A DNA stretch of 41,340 nt from an uncultured bacterium (GCA_937906635.1 CALCYP010000005.1:1-41340), one strand, 5' to 3'. Shown: positions 30,914 through 41,227, counted from the first letter of the stretch. The notes: generated from the letters alone by a model not told the origin. Made by a program: numbers and translations.

Positions 30914-32194
30914 ATGTTATCTACGAATCCACCAAAATGAACATTTGATCGATATCCACATGAATATCAAATTCGTAAATATATTTTTGATACACGGAGG
31001 AAAGTATGTATCAGATTTGGATACCAAGAATACCTCTGACCATTGGTAGAATATGCTGAAATATGGAAAGCAAAATCATGAGAAGATGTCGGATGATCTG
31101 AATTGACTAGGATCACAAACAGAGAATGAGAAATCTCAGATTTGGCATTGAGACCAGAAATGACACCTACAGTTACTCGTATGGTAGCCAAAAATTACGC
31201 ACAATTGGCAAAACCAATCAGATATTTCAGTATTGCAAACTTTTACCGTAACGAGAGACCTCAGAGATGAAGAAATAGAGAATTTTGGCAATTGAATGTT
31301 GATATGTTCTGAACCGATAGCATCTATTCAGACATAGAAATCCTGACACTTGCAATGTCAATCATGATAGAATTTAATGCACCAAAACGATCTTGGAAGT
31401 TACACTTGAACAATCGTTTCATCATAGACTGAGTACTTTCAACTCTGTGAATTTCTGATGATGTAAAAAGAGAAGTCACAAGACTCATGGATAAACGAGA
31501 AAAACTTCCACAGGCGGATATTGAAGCAATTTTTGAAGAAATTTGATTAAATAAAGAACAAATATCAAAAATTATAGCCTATATGAATGTAAAAACACTC
31601 CAAGAACTGCAAAAAGAATTCCCAAATTTAAGATGAAGTAGAGGAGTAGAGGATACTCTCAAGATTATGGAAGTGTTGAGCAATTTATGATACTGAGAAT
31701 ATGTAGAATTCAAATCGAGTTTGATCAGATGATTCGATTACTACGATGGAATGGTGTTTGAGATGTTTGATACAAATCCAGAAAATAAAAGAGCTTTATT
31801 TGGATGATGAAGATACAATTGATTATCAAAGATATTTATCAAAGATGATATTCCAGCAGTTTGATTTGCTCCTGGTGACGAAACTACAAAATTATTCTTG
31901 GAATGACGAGGTATGCTCGATTCCATAATTCAAAAGACAAATAATGAAAAACTTTATGCACCAATTATCGATGAGTGACTAGAAAATGATATATTCAATC
32001 TATCAAAGACATTGAGAAGCCAAGGAAAAAATATCGTGACATGATTAGAAGTTCAGAAATTTTGAAAAGCAATTCAATATGCAGATAAGCAATGATATGA
32101 TGCAATAGTGATATTATGAGAAAATGAGAAAAAAGAATGAATCTACAAGATAAAAAACTTAAAGACTTGAGAAGAAAATGGATTTAAGCTATAA
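30914..32194 (+). CDS. hisS: Histidyl-tRNA synthetase
   Basis: A 426-residue class II synthetase of normal length. Motif 1 region LALRPEMTPTV, motif 2 FSIANFYRNERPQRGRNREFWQ, and the histidine-specific segments RGFDYYDGMVFE and ALFGGGRYNGL are all present; the C-terminal 90 residues form the usual anticodon-binding domain. Conserved Gly of the Q-R-G-R region is TGA-encoded. Starts ATG 30914 after an AT-only leader (TTAATTATTAATTTTTAATT) that resembles the leader at 18090-18118. It is followed directly by a terminator. Confidence 0.95.
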
Positions 32195-32442
32195 AAGAAA
32201 GTCCCGCAATATGCGGGGCTTTTTCAAAAGAATACAGAACCGATAATCAACCCAGCAAAAAGAAACACAATTACAGTCGTAACAATGCGAATCTTTTTGT
32301 TTTTGATAGACCAGTCAGGAACGTTTGGTATAACTGGATCCATTGGTTCTGATTGAACAATTCTGTGAGGATGAAACCCACTAATGGTAGGATAATTACC
32401 AGTTCTGGGCGCTTTTCTGATTCCAAGATTTCTTCGAGCCAT
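32143..32442 (-). CDS. Small membrane protein; end depends on how one TGA is read
   Basis: Starts MARRNLGIRKAPRTGNYPTI; residues about 50-71 form one transmembrane helix (IVTTVIVFLFAGLIIGSVFF). With TGA as Gly the frame runs through the hisS terminator and the antisense of the hisS end to a TAG, giving 99 residues. If the single TGA at 32224-32226 acted as stop, the protein would be 72 residues and would end exactly at the terminator hairpin. Its other glycines are all GGN. The 27-residue tail looks like antisense filler. The N-terminal 72 residues are the part I trust. Function unknown. Confidence 0.6.
32199..32225. terminator. hisS terminator, possibly bidirectional
   Basis: GTCCCGC/GCGGGGC stem with an AATAT loop and five T's on the plus strand; on the minus strand it falls at the end of the 72-residue membrane protein frame. 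Confidence 0.88.
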
Positions 32443-32683
32443 ATTGTTTAGAATTTTATAGTTGGACTTTTTGTTAATTTAGTTAAATTATAATAATAAA
32501 TTATATTAAAAAGTCAATGAAAATTAAGGACACAAAAAGAGACACAATAAAATACATCTAATAAATAAAACTTAAATAATTATAAATATACAACTAAATT
32601 AATATTACTACATATATAAACATTTTTTACAATATAAAAGAAAATAACTATTTTAATATAACCAATTTAAAGTCATCAAAAAT
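32443..32683. other. AT-rich intergenic stretch
   Basis: Part of the 303-base gap between divergent genes (32443-32745). Almost pure A and T, with no hairpin or ORF that I can support. A TTGACT box read on the minus strand (about 32511-32516) could be the -35 of the small membrane protein, but no well-spaced -10 matches it. Confidence 0.4.
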
Positions 32684-32711
32684 TTGACAAATATTTTTTT
32701 ATATATATAAT
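32684..32711 (+). promoter_or_regulatory. Perfect-consensus sigma-70 type promoter
   Basis: TTGACA (32684-32689), a 16-base spacer and TATAAT (32706-32711), 34 bases before the start of the 349-residue protein. Both hexamers are exact; this is the best promoter in the window and suggests strong expression. Confidence 0.85.
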
Positions 32712-32745
32712 AGAGATATAAGTTTTTATTTTTTAAATAAACAAA

Positions 32746-33795
32746 ATGAATAATCAATTAAAAGAAAATTCTACTGAACGTGTAGATGTTACCCCAAGGT
32801 TACCAAATAGTATAACTGATGCAACATCTAGAGTGGGTGAATCTCTTAAGGAAACTGTTACAACAAACAATTTAACAGAAGATGAAGAAAACTTTTTCGA
32901 TGAATTACAAAATCCAGACGCAATAAAAGAAACAGCTAAAAAAATTATTTCAGAATTGTGTAAACGTATATGTGATTGAGAGAATCCAAGCATTAATCTA
33001 TTAAATAACGTTTGTTTACACATTACATGAATAGAGGGAGGAATGTATCCTTGATATACAAAAGCTGTGTTAGGACAGCTACCTGATTGGAAAAATATCG
33101 CAGATTTGTTTCAATTTAATAGTAATAATCCATATGCTACTGTCGAAGAATTTAGAAAAAAAAGAAAAGAGTATATGAATTCGAAATTAAATCCTATGCA
33201 TTCATCTCCAGACGATCCAATACGTGAAGAATGACTAACAAATTTAAAGCATAAAAAGGAAAAAAAAGAAGCACAAAGCTATAATATTAAAGATGCTACA
33301 TGAAATTACATAAATTTTCCAAGTTTTACAAGATCAGAAGATATTGAAACAACTCTGCCATTGTTGAAACAGGAAGATGTTTGTATTGCATGTTTTCAAG
33401 GATGATATCAAGAGGTAACAAAAAATACAAAAGTTCCATATTTTGATATGAGAGGGAATCAAAAACTTATAGAATGACTATGAATTAAAAAAAACTGAGA
33501 AATATCAATACAAGAAAAAATATGATGTATATATAATCCTAGAGATGATGTATCTCATATTTGTGTATTTTGAAATGAACCAGGAGGTAGATCATGGGGA
33601 TGAAATTTATGTACTATGATGGTTACCATTAAAGGTAGTGTATCGCAAAAAGATGCAATCGATTTAATAGAACACTTAAAAAAATATAATGGTTTAAAAT
33701 TTGAGGCGTGGAATAATTATCCAGTAGACGCACATGATACCGATCGAACAAATATACAAAAAACAATAGTGGAATATTTAAATAATAATAAATAA
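32746..33795 (+). CDS. Hypothetical protein, 349 aa, strong promoter
   Basis: Not recognised. The first 75 residues are polar and disordered-looking (Asn, Thr, Glu). The middle is charged and helical. The C-terminal 150 residues look folded, with a C-I-A-C pair (about 214-217), CIYNPRDDVSHICVFGNEPGG with further cysteines and His, then WGGNLCTMMVTIKG and a K-x-A-I-D-L-I-E-H-L-K-K-Y helix. The Cys/His pattern could bind a metal. The order of strands and the NEPGGRSWGGN loop recall a cysteine-peptidase-like fold, but this is only an impression. It has no neighbours in its transcript. Conspicuous for its exact consensus promoter. Confidence 0.8.
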
Positions 33796-33830
33796 AATTT
33801 CTAAAAAAATCTCCATTGCTTTTAAAATAA

Positions 33831-33875
33831 ATATCAATATAAGAGAATACGCTTTATTTTCGTAAATATTGATAT
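33831..33875 (+). promoter_or_regulatory. Inverted repeat ending at the korA start codon
   Basis: ATATCAATAT (33831-33840) pairs with ATATTGATAT (33866-33875) and the ATG follows at 33876. As RNA it could sequester the start region; as DNA it could be an operator. Confidence 0.5.
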
Positions 33876-35510
33876 ATGAATTTTTCAATTTGATTTTCAT
33901 GACCAGCATGATGATGAGTCAATACAGCATGATTGATGCTTGCAGATTTGTTAGCAAAAAAGTGATACAATATCTTAGTCGACAAAGAATATGCATCAGT
34001 CATAAAATGAGATAATAACTTCATTGCTGTATATATTTCTGATGATAAATTTTTTATCTCAAAAAAATTAGATTATTTTATCTGTTTCGATGACTATTCA
34101 ATTTCAAAGAATGAAAAAGTTTATGAATTGTGAAATGTAATCAATCTAAAAGATAAGCCTTGGAAATATAAAAATATTCCAGCATTTTGATGTGCTTTAA
34201 AATTACTTTGAATAGATTTGACAGAATGAGAAGAAATTGTAAGAAAAGAATTTGAATGAAAGCCATCATTAGATGATAATCTAAATATTTTAAAAGAATG
34301 ATACGATTTACAAGACACAAAAGCTATTGATTTATCTGCGAATATTTGAAATCAAAAAGTTATGTACTTTGGAAATGAAATAATCTGAAAGTGAGCTATC
34401 GCAAGTGGATTGTGACGATATAGTGCTTATCCAATGACTCCTGCATCATCAATAATCGATGTAGTCACATGAGAAATGAGTAAATGAAATGTAAAAAATG
34501 AAATCACATTTTTCCAATGAGAAGATGAAATTGCTGTCGCTATGTCGATGCTTGGAGCGAAATTTGCTTGAAAGAGAGCAATGTGTGGTACAAGTGGATG
34601 ATGATTTGCTTTGATGACTGAATCAATATCATTTTCAAATCAGGCTGAAATATGATGAGTTTATGTATTATCTCAAAGAGATGGACCAAGTACTTGAACT
34701 CCTACCTTCACATGACAATGAGATGTAGATTACGCATTGAATGCTAGTTTCTGAGAAACTTTCCCAATTGTGGTAGCACCAGATACTTACGAAAATTGAT
34801 ATAATTTAATTTGAAAAACATTAAATCGATCGGATAAATATCAACATCCAATAATTTACTTGGTCGATAAGCAATTTAGCGAATCTTACATTTCAATTGA
34901 TGAAAACAATTTGAAAGCTGAACCAATTTTGCAACCAGAGAATGTAGATTTGAGCAATAACGATTACAAAAGATACGCAGATACCGAAAGTTGAATTTCA
35001 CCTTATGTAGTTCCATGAACAGTAAATTGAGAATTTATTGCTACATCTTACGAGCATGACGAATCTTGAGCGTCCAGCGAGGATCCTGAAATAAAATCAA
35101 AAATGATGGCAAAAAGAAGCAGAAAGATGAAAACTTTCATTGATACAGAATACAACGACAATTTCTATTGATACGAAATAATCAACCCAAATGCAGAAAA
35201 ATTCTATGTTTCATTTGGATTTAATAGATATGCTTTGGAATCTGCCCCCCTTATTAAGGGGGGATCAAAGGGGGATTATGGACTCATAATCATTACTGTA
35301 TTCCAACCATTAGATCCAAGATTAAAGAAACGATTTACAGAACATGAAAATCAAATAAAAAATCTTACATTTGTAGAAATGAATGAAAATTGATCCCTTG
35401 AAAAGTTGATAAAGAATGAATGTAATTTGAAATCAGAGAATCGAGAAAACAAAATCACACATATCAGAAAATTCAATTTATATCCATTCTTTAAAGAAGA
35501 TTTGAAATAA
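33876..35510 (+). CDS. 2-oxoacid:ferredoxin oxidoreductase, fused gamma-alpha subunit
   Basis: A 544-residue protein. Residues 1-180 are the gamma domain (FSGPAGGGVNTAG, then Y-A-S-V-I-K-G-D-N-N). The rest is the alpha (pyrimidine-binding) domain: SGLGRYSAYPMTPASSIIDVV, FFQGEDEIAVAMSMLGAKFAG, GTSGGGFALM and QRDGPSTGTPT. With the beta subunit it would convert a 2-oxoacid and CoA to acyl-CoA, CO2 and reduced ferredoxin; the substrate (pyruvate, 2-oxoglutarate or other) is not clear. Near residue 457 it carries an in-frame palindromic insert read APLIKGGSKGD. Beta follows after a palindromic repeat. In a highly reduced genome this would be a central energy enzyme. Confidence 0.92.
35244..35279 (+). 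repeat. In-frame palindromic insert inside the oxidoreductase alpha gene
   Basis: GCCCCCCTTATTAAGGGGGG followed by ATCAAAGGGGGATTAT. Translated A-P-L-I-K-G-G-S-K-G-D, in the same frame as the related lysS insert. Confidence 0.8.
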
Positions 35511-35516
35511 TAAAGG

Positions 35517-35651
35517 TTTTCCTCCTTTTTACCGTGCCCGGCTTCAGCGGGGAAGGAGGGGGACCACGAAGTACTGTGACCGGCTTTAGCAGGTGTGGAA
35601 GATTTTTAAAAAATCCCTCGTCACTCCGTGACACTCCCTTTAAAAAGGGAG
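35517..35651. repeat. Dispersed palindromic repeat (composite)
   Basis: It starts CCTCCTTTTTACCGTGCCCG, as in the left end of the 23684 element, continues with CCACGAAG...CCGGCTTTAGCAGGTGTGGAAG (an inverted match to about 23757-23806), and ends with CACTCCGTG and CTCCCTTTAAAAAGGGAG. It lies between the alpha and beta subunit genes. Confidence 0.82.
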
Positions 35652-35687
35652 AAAGTAATAGAATTATTTATACTATAAGTATTTACA

Positions 35688-36290
35688 ATGAGAACTAACT
35701 TAAATAAATTTCAACGATGTCCTGGATGCGGAAACTTCATGATACATCTTGCTATCAAACAAGCATTACAAGAATTAAATATTCCAAAAAATGAAACAGT
35801 AGTCATCACATGAATTTGATGTAGTAGTAAAATGAGTCAGTATATCGATTGATACGGATGTGAAACTCTTCACGGTAGAGGAGTGCCATTTGCTATTTGA
35901 GTAAAACTATCAAATCCAAAATTGACCGTAATCTCATATTCATGAGATTGAGATACTTATGGAATTTGATTATGACATCTTTTGCATGCAGCAAGAAGAA
36001 ATATTAACATAGTTCACATCACTTGAGACAACCAAAACTATGCTTTGACTACAGGTCAAGCTTCCCCAACAACTCCATTGAACATAAAAACAAAGTCTAC
36101 ACCAGAATGAAATACAACTCCACCATTCAATCCAGTAGAATTAGTTAAAGCAGCTTGAGCTAAATATTGTGTTTCAGTACCATGTACAGATTTGCCAGCT
36201 TTGAAACAAGCAATTATTGACGGAATAAAATATGAATGATTCGCACATATAAATGTTCAATCAGTTTGTCCAAGTTTTAAAAAATGGTAA
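35688..36290 (+). CDS. 2-oxoacid:ferredoxin oxidoreductase beta subunit, short
   Basis: A 200-residue thiamine-diphosphate-binding subunit. It has C11-P-G-C-G-N near the start, TGIGCSSKMSQY, the TPP/Mg motif SGDGDTYGIGLGHLLHAARR (GDGD at 86-89) with GDNQNYALTTGQASPTTP, and ends V-Q-S-V-C-P-S-F-K-K-W. Known beta subunits run to about 280-300 residues, so 80 or more C-terminal residues are missing. It ends just after the S-x-C-P segment. A 90-base copy of its 3' part recurs at 41251-41340. Works with the fused gamma-alpha protein upstream. Confidence 0.92.
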
Positions 36291-36367
36291 TCATTCACAT
36301 AATATTATAAATAAGCTCTAAAAAAAAACTTAACTTGATTTTTTTAATCATAAAAATATATTGTAAG

Positions 36368-36576
36368 TGCAGGAAACTATACAAGATTTTTTTGTACATC
36401 ATTTTTTAAAAAAAGAAGGCAGTCTGCGATTGTTTGTATGATTGTCTTCTTAAAAGATGATGTATAGTTTTCTGCAAAAAACTGAACGATCGTAGATTGT
36501 CTTCTTGTTTTTGTAGAAAGCATAGTGTACGATGGTTAGGTTTTTTATATGTATTTTATGACCTACCATTTTTTTA
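36368..36576 (+). ncRNA. Structured RNA candidate: 109-nt hairpin plus terminator
   Basis: TGCAGGAAACTATACA (36368-36383) pairs along all 16 positions with TGTATAGTTTTCTGCA (36461-36476), with one G-U. Inside, 36399-36407 pairs with 36452-36460 and AAGAAGGCA (36413-36421) with TGTCTTCTT (36443-36451), leaving a 21-base loop. A second part (36482-36531) follows. The end is a terminator: ATGGTTAGGT (36532-36541) with ACCTACCAT (36561-36569) and seven T's. No ORF fits. The G-U pairs and stacked stems favour an RNA over a DNA palindrome. Identity unknown; 6S-like or a leader element for the following operon are both possible. Confidence 0.6.
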
Positions 36577-36578
36577 TT

Positions 36579-37583
36579 ATGAATAATAAAATAAAGATTT
36601 TTGGTTTACTATGTTGTATATTTTCTTTTTTTTGATGTTCATTTTGATACGAGACATATTGATTTACACAGTATAATGAAAACTTTTGAAAAAGCTCTTT
36701 TTCATGCTCTAATCAGTGTTACATTATACTTTGACAAAAATGAAATATTGATTACATGACACTACAATGATCAGTAAATTGAAATTGAAGCTACGCATAC
36801 TGATTTACTATGTGAGACCAAGTTGTACTTATAAATCAACAAAATATTTTTTTACAAACACAGATAAATGAATCAATAAATTTCAATGATTATGCACAAT
36901 ATTTTAGCACAATCCCAAACGATTCAAATTTAATTCTATTATTCAATTGAAATGTTAATTGAGAATTAGATATAGATGCTAATGCGTTTTCGATTTTTGA
37001 AAAATTTAGTCAATGATGGAAAGATTTTCGAGACATGGAGACTTATACTCCATATAGTATAAACTTAAGATATTGAGTTAAAATAAACTGAATAAGTATC
37101 GTAAAATATGAGTATATCGTATTTATTATAACTTCTATATTTATACTAATCTTCAAAAAATGAAAAAAAGAGAAAAAAATCAAAACAATATTTTATCTAT
37201 GATTATGATTATTCTTGTTTACATGAGTTAGAAATACAATAACTTATACTTCAATTTTAAATCAATGATTAAAATGATTTTATACAGATAAAACCTATTT
37301 TGATTTGTGAGATTATATAGCATTTACAGATAAAGTCAGAGCAGAATTAGACTTAGATAATTATTCAAAAGATGATTGTAAAATTTATATAGATAGTTTT
37401 CAAGATCGGCCATTTGTATGACATCGAGAAAGCTTTTATTTAAAACCATGTGAACGTGTACTCACATGAGATCTAGCTGATTACAAAATTTATTACAAGA
37501 CCGAAATTCCACAAGAAGATTTAAATAAAAAAATATTAATTAATTCAAATAATAATTATCTTTTAGAAAATAATTCAAAATAA
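36579..37583 (+). CDS. Putative lipoprotein/membrane protein, first gene of glycan operon
   Basis: A 334-residue protein of unknown function. The N-terminus is a signal peptide with a lipobox-like FFG-C20. An outer Asn/Gln/Tyr-rich domain follows. Near residues 175-192 (YIVFIITSIFILIF) and 205-218 there are transmembrane helices, with the basic KKGKKEKKIK loop between them, so the C-terminal part may lie outside again. It starts right at the end of the RNA candidate's terminator and its TAA abuts the next ATG. By position it belongs to the surface-glycan operon. Confidence 0.78.
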
Positions 37584-39026
37584 ATGTTTGAAACATCTTT
37601 TTTGTTATTCCTAAAGCATCTATTCATAAATATTTTTATTCCATTTATCCCATGATTGATATTTTTATGGATATTTTATGGGAGCAAGATTAAATGAATA
37701 TTATTATATCTCTTATCTCGATTTATATGAGTATGATTAGTTGCTTTTTCTCTATTGAATATCCAATTTATTCATTTTTGAGTATGAATAGTAGAATATC
37801 TTATAATTTTGTGAATATTAATAATCATTTTTCTTTTGAAAATATTTTTAAAAAAACAAAATATAAAAGACTATATTAATACATTAAAACTAAAAAATAT
37901 TTTTCCAGAATTAAAAGCATCTTACGAAAATTTATCACTAACAGAAAAAGTATTTACATTGATATTATCAGCTTTTTCTATTTACTTCATTTGTATGAGT
38001 GGAATATTTAATTTTAATCTACCAACATATGCAGATGATAGTTTTTGAAATCGAGACAAACCAGCATACAATATATATACAGATTGATGAATAAAATTAT
38101 TTTGAGATGAAAATGAGATTTTATGAAGATGAAGATTATGATATCCAATTCATATTCCAGCATATAAAGCGTTAATTTCCCATTTTGCATGATGAGTAAA
38201 TGATATTTATTTTAATACATGGCAACGATTGGTATTTTTATTCGGATTAATATTTATATTCTCAATTACGTTTGATAACACTAAAAATATATTCAAATCT
38301 ATCTTACCGATTTGATTGATATGTTGTTTGCCATTGGTATTTTTCCATTCTTTTGAGTGATATATGGATTTACCATCAATTATTTACTGTATAATATGTG
38401 TTCGATTGTTTTATAAATACTTAGAAGATAAAGATTTTGATTATTTATCTTTATGACTACTATCCTGATTTATTATATCGTATATTAAAAATGATGGTTT
38501 TGTGGTTTATTTACCAGGATTGTTATTCGGTTTATTTGTTGTATTATGCTTTAAAAAGGAATTATGACAAACAATTAAAGGATTATTTAAAGACAAAAAT
38601 AATTTACGAAAAACTATTTGATATTTTATTTATTTCTTTATTCCATTTCTTTTAGTAAAAGCTATTCATTGACTTGGTTTTAACCAAGCGGTTTGAGAAA
38701 TATCATGAATCTGACTATCCAGCAATATTCACCGAGAAATATTCTCTCAATTTCCACATATTTTCTTTAAAATGGATAATTTTAATGTAATTCTAATTGT
38801 TTTACTATTTATCTTCATCTTCCTTATATCCAAAAAAAGACGAAAAGAAAATAAATCATTGTTTTTATACACATGAATAGCGGTGTTTTTGATACTGATT
38901 GTTGTGTTCCTTTTTACAGAAGCTTATACATTTGTGATGAATCAGACAACTATAAACAGAGTATTTACTACATCTTTTATATTAATACTATGATTTTCAT
39001 GACTTTTACTAAATGATGAGGAATAG
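37584..39026 (+). CDS. Multi-pass membrane protein, GT-C glycosyltransferase-like
   Basis: A 480-residue protein with about 11-12 transmembrane helices. After the fourth helix is an outer loop with an acidic pair, T-Y-A-D-D-S-F-G-N-R-D-K-P-A-Y, in the place where GT-C enzymes (PMT/ArnT types) keep the catalytic Asp. These enzymes move a sugar from a polyprenyl-phosphate donor to protein or lipid on the outer face. The assignment rests on topology and neighbours, not on strong similarity. The start codon follows the previous stop with no gap. It is followed one base later by gtrA. A TAG ends it. Confidence 0.8.
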
Positions 39027-39027
39027 A

Positions 39028-39426
39028 ATGATAAAATTAATAAAAAAGCTTTATTCATACGAATTTATAAGATATTCAATTTGATGATGACTTGCTGCTT
39101 TGTTAGATCTTTTTATCTTATGGCTATGTACAGATGTCCTTTGAATTTATTATTTAATATCAGCAATTATAGCATTTATTATAAGTTTTACATTTTGATA
39201 TTTTTTTCAAAAATATATTACATTTAGAAATACATCAAAGCAACATTTGAAACAATGATGATTATTCTTAGCATTTCAATTAATTTGACAATGAATTTAT
39301 ATGTTAGTGTTGCGACTTTGAGTAGATATACGATGATTTTATTATATGTTAGTAGCAATCGTGTGAAAAGGAATAGCATTTATACGGAATTATTTATCTA
39401 ACCACTTTTTTAATTTTAAAAAATAA
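39028..39426 (+). CDS. gtrA: GtrA-family membrane protein
   Basis: A 132-residue protein with four helices and the GtrA layout: F-I-R-Y-S-I-G-G-G-L-A-A-L-L-D at the start, then a second helix pair ending A-F-I-R-N-Y-L-S-N-H-F-F-N-F. GtrA proteins are thought to help flip or handle polyprenyl-phosphate sugars across the membrane. The next gene encodes the synthase of such a donor, which is a classic pairing. Confidence 0.88.
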
Positions 39427-39428
39427 TC

Positions 39429-40148
39429 ATGAAAAAACTGTCAATTATCATTCCAGTTTATAATGAGGAAAAAACAATTCTTTTTGTATTAGATAAAATA
39501 GAAAAAGTATTTTTAATTAACAAAATAGAAAAAGAAATTATTTTGGTTAATGATGCCTCAAAAGATAATAGTAAATGAGTGATTGAAAGATATATAAAAG
39601 AACATAAAAACATGAATATTCAATTTTATGAACACAAAGAAAATCAATGAAAAGGTGCGGCTTTACATACTTGAATAAAAAATGCAAAATGAGAATATAT
39701 AATTATTCAGGATGCAGATCTTGAGTATGATCCTCAAGAATATAATCTTTTATTAAAACCCATGGAAGATTGATTTGCTGATGTCGTTTATTGATCACGT
39801 TTTATGTGATGAAATCCACACAGAATACTGTTTTTTTGGCATAGTAGATGAAATAAGTTTTTAACATTTTTTAGTAATATGTTTTCTAACCTAAATTTGA
39901 CTGATATGGAAACGTGTTATAAATTATTTAGAGCGGATATTATAAAGAATATTCCACTTAAAGAAAATAGGTTTTGATTCGAGCCTGAGGTTACACAAAA
40001 ATTATCACGTAATAAATCTATTAGAATTTATGAGGTATGAATATCGTATTATTGAAGAACTTATGAAGAATGAAAAAAAATATGATGGAGAGATGGTTTT
40101 AGAGCAATATATTGTATATTAAAATACTGATTATTTAAAGCAAAATAA
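39429..40148 (+). CDS. Polyprenyl-phosphate sugar synthase (GT2 family)
   Basis: A 239-residue GT-A fold glycosyltransferase of the dolichyl/polyprenyl-phosphate mannose or glucose synthase type: SIIIPVYNEEKTI at the start, NQGKGAALHTGI, the metal-binding D-A-D in QDADLEYDP, a GSRF segment, ETCYKLFRADI and a late FGFEPEVTQKL. It lacks a C-terminal transmembrane part, as in the Dpm1-like soluble forms that partner with GtrA-type proteins. It would load a sugar on undecaprenyl phosphate for the GT-C-like enzyme upstream. Two bases after gtrA. Confidence 0.92.
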
Positions 40149-40170
40149 TTTATATTAAAACTTTTTAATT

Positions 40171-41106
40171 ATGAAAAAGATTTTAGTAACTTGATGAGCA
40201 TGATTTATATGATCACATCTATGTAAAAAATTACTTGATGAATGAAATGAAGTAATTTGTTTGGATAACTTGTTCACTTGAAATAAAAAGAATATAGAAA
40301 GTTTAATTTCTAATCCTGCTTTTACTTTTGTCCTTCATGATGTAACTCAACCTTTTTGGGCACAAGTAGATGAGATATATAATTTAGCCTGTCCTGCATC
40401 TCCTATTCATTATCAAAAAAATCCTGTAGAAACAATTAAAACATCATTACTCTGAGCTATTAATATGTTGGAGTTAGCACTTAAAGTAAAAGCTAGAATC
40501 CTTCAAACATCAACTTCTGAAGTATATTGAGATCCATCAGTTCATCCACAACCTGAAACTTATCGATGAAATGTTAATATTAATGGTGTTAGATCTTGTT
40601 ATGATGAGTGAAAAAGAGCTGCTGAAACATTATTTATGGATTATCATAGACAATACTGAGTAGATATTAGAATAATAAGAATATTCAATACTTACTGACC
40701 TAATATGCATCCTCATGATTGAAGAGTTGTAAGTAATTTTATTATGCAAGCATTAAGAAATGAGGATATTACTATTTATTGAGATTGAAGTCAAACAAGA
40801 TCATTTCAGTATGTAGATGACTTAATTAGAGGAATGACATTGATGATGAATAATGATAAACGATTCATTTGACCAGTAAATATTTGAACAGAATATGAAT
40901 TTACGATAAAAGAGTTAGCGGAAAAAATTATCAGTTTGATACCATGATGTACAAGCAAGATAATATATGAAGATTTGCCAAGTGATGATCCAAAACAAAG
41001 AAGAGCTGATAATAAACTAGCTAAAGAAATGTTATGATGGGAACCAACAATTCCTTTGGAAGATTGATTGGCATCAACCATTGAATATTTCAAAGTTTAT
41101 TTATAA
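40171..41106 (+). CDS. UDP-glucuronate decarboxylase / UDP-xylose synthase
   Basis: A 311-residue extended short-chain dehydrogenase. TGGAGFIGSHL (7-17) binds NAD, with all its conserved glycines TGA-encoded; DNLFTGNK, YNLACPASPIHYQKNP and the catalytic Y-x-x-x-K in SCYDEGKR are typical of UDP-glucuronate decarboxylase, as is FNTYGPNM. It converts UDP-glucuronate to UDP-xylose. The last gene of the operon, presumably supplying a pentose for the glycan. The usual UDP-glucose dehydrogenase is not in the window. A terminator lies further down. Confidence 0.9.
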
Positions 41107-41185
41107 TTTTTTATAAGTCAATTTATATAATTTGTGTTCAAAAAATATTTAAACTTAATATAAATACTATCTTGCAAACGATGAA

Positions 41186-41227
41186 TAAAACAATATAATA
41201 GAATTATAAATATTGTTTTAGTTTTTT
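41186..41227 (+). terminator. Intrinsic terminator of glycan operon
   Basis: TAAAACAATAT (41186-41196) pairs perfectly with ATATTGTTTTA (41210-41220), followed by GTTTTTT. Confidence 0.82.

Noticed and set aside
13190..35651. A degenerate CRISPR array made from the repeated GC-rich elements
   Set aside because: Copies are kilobases apart, of different composition and length, and no cas genes are present.
37584..39026. A suspected frameshift near 38640 in the GT-C-like gene
   Set aside because: Recounting the codons from 37584 keeps one frame through to the TAG at 39024.
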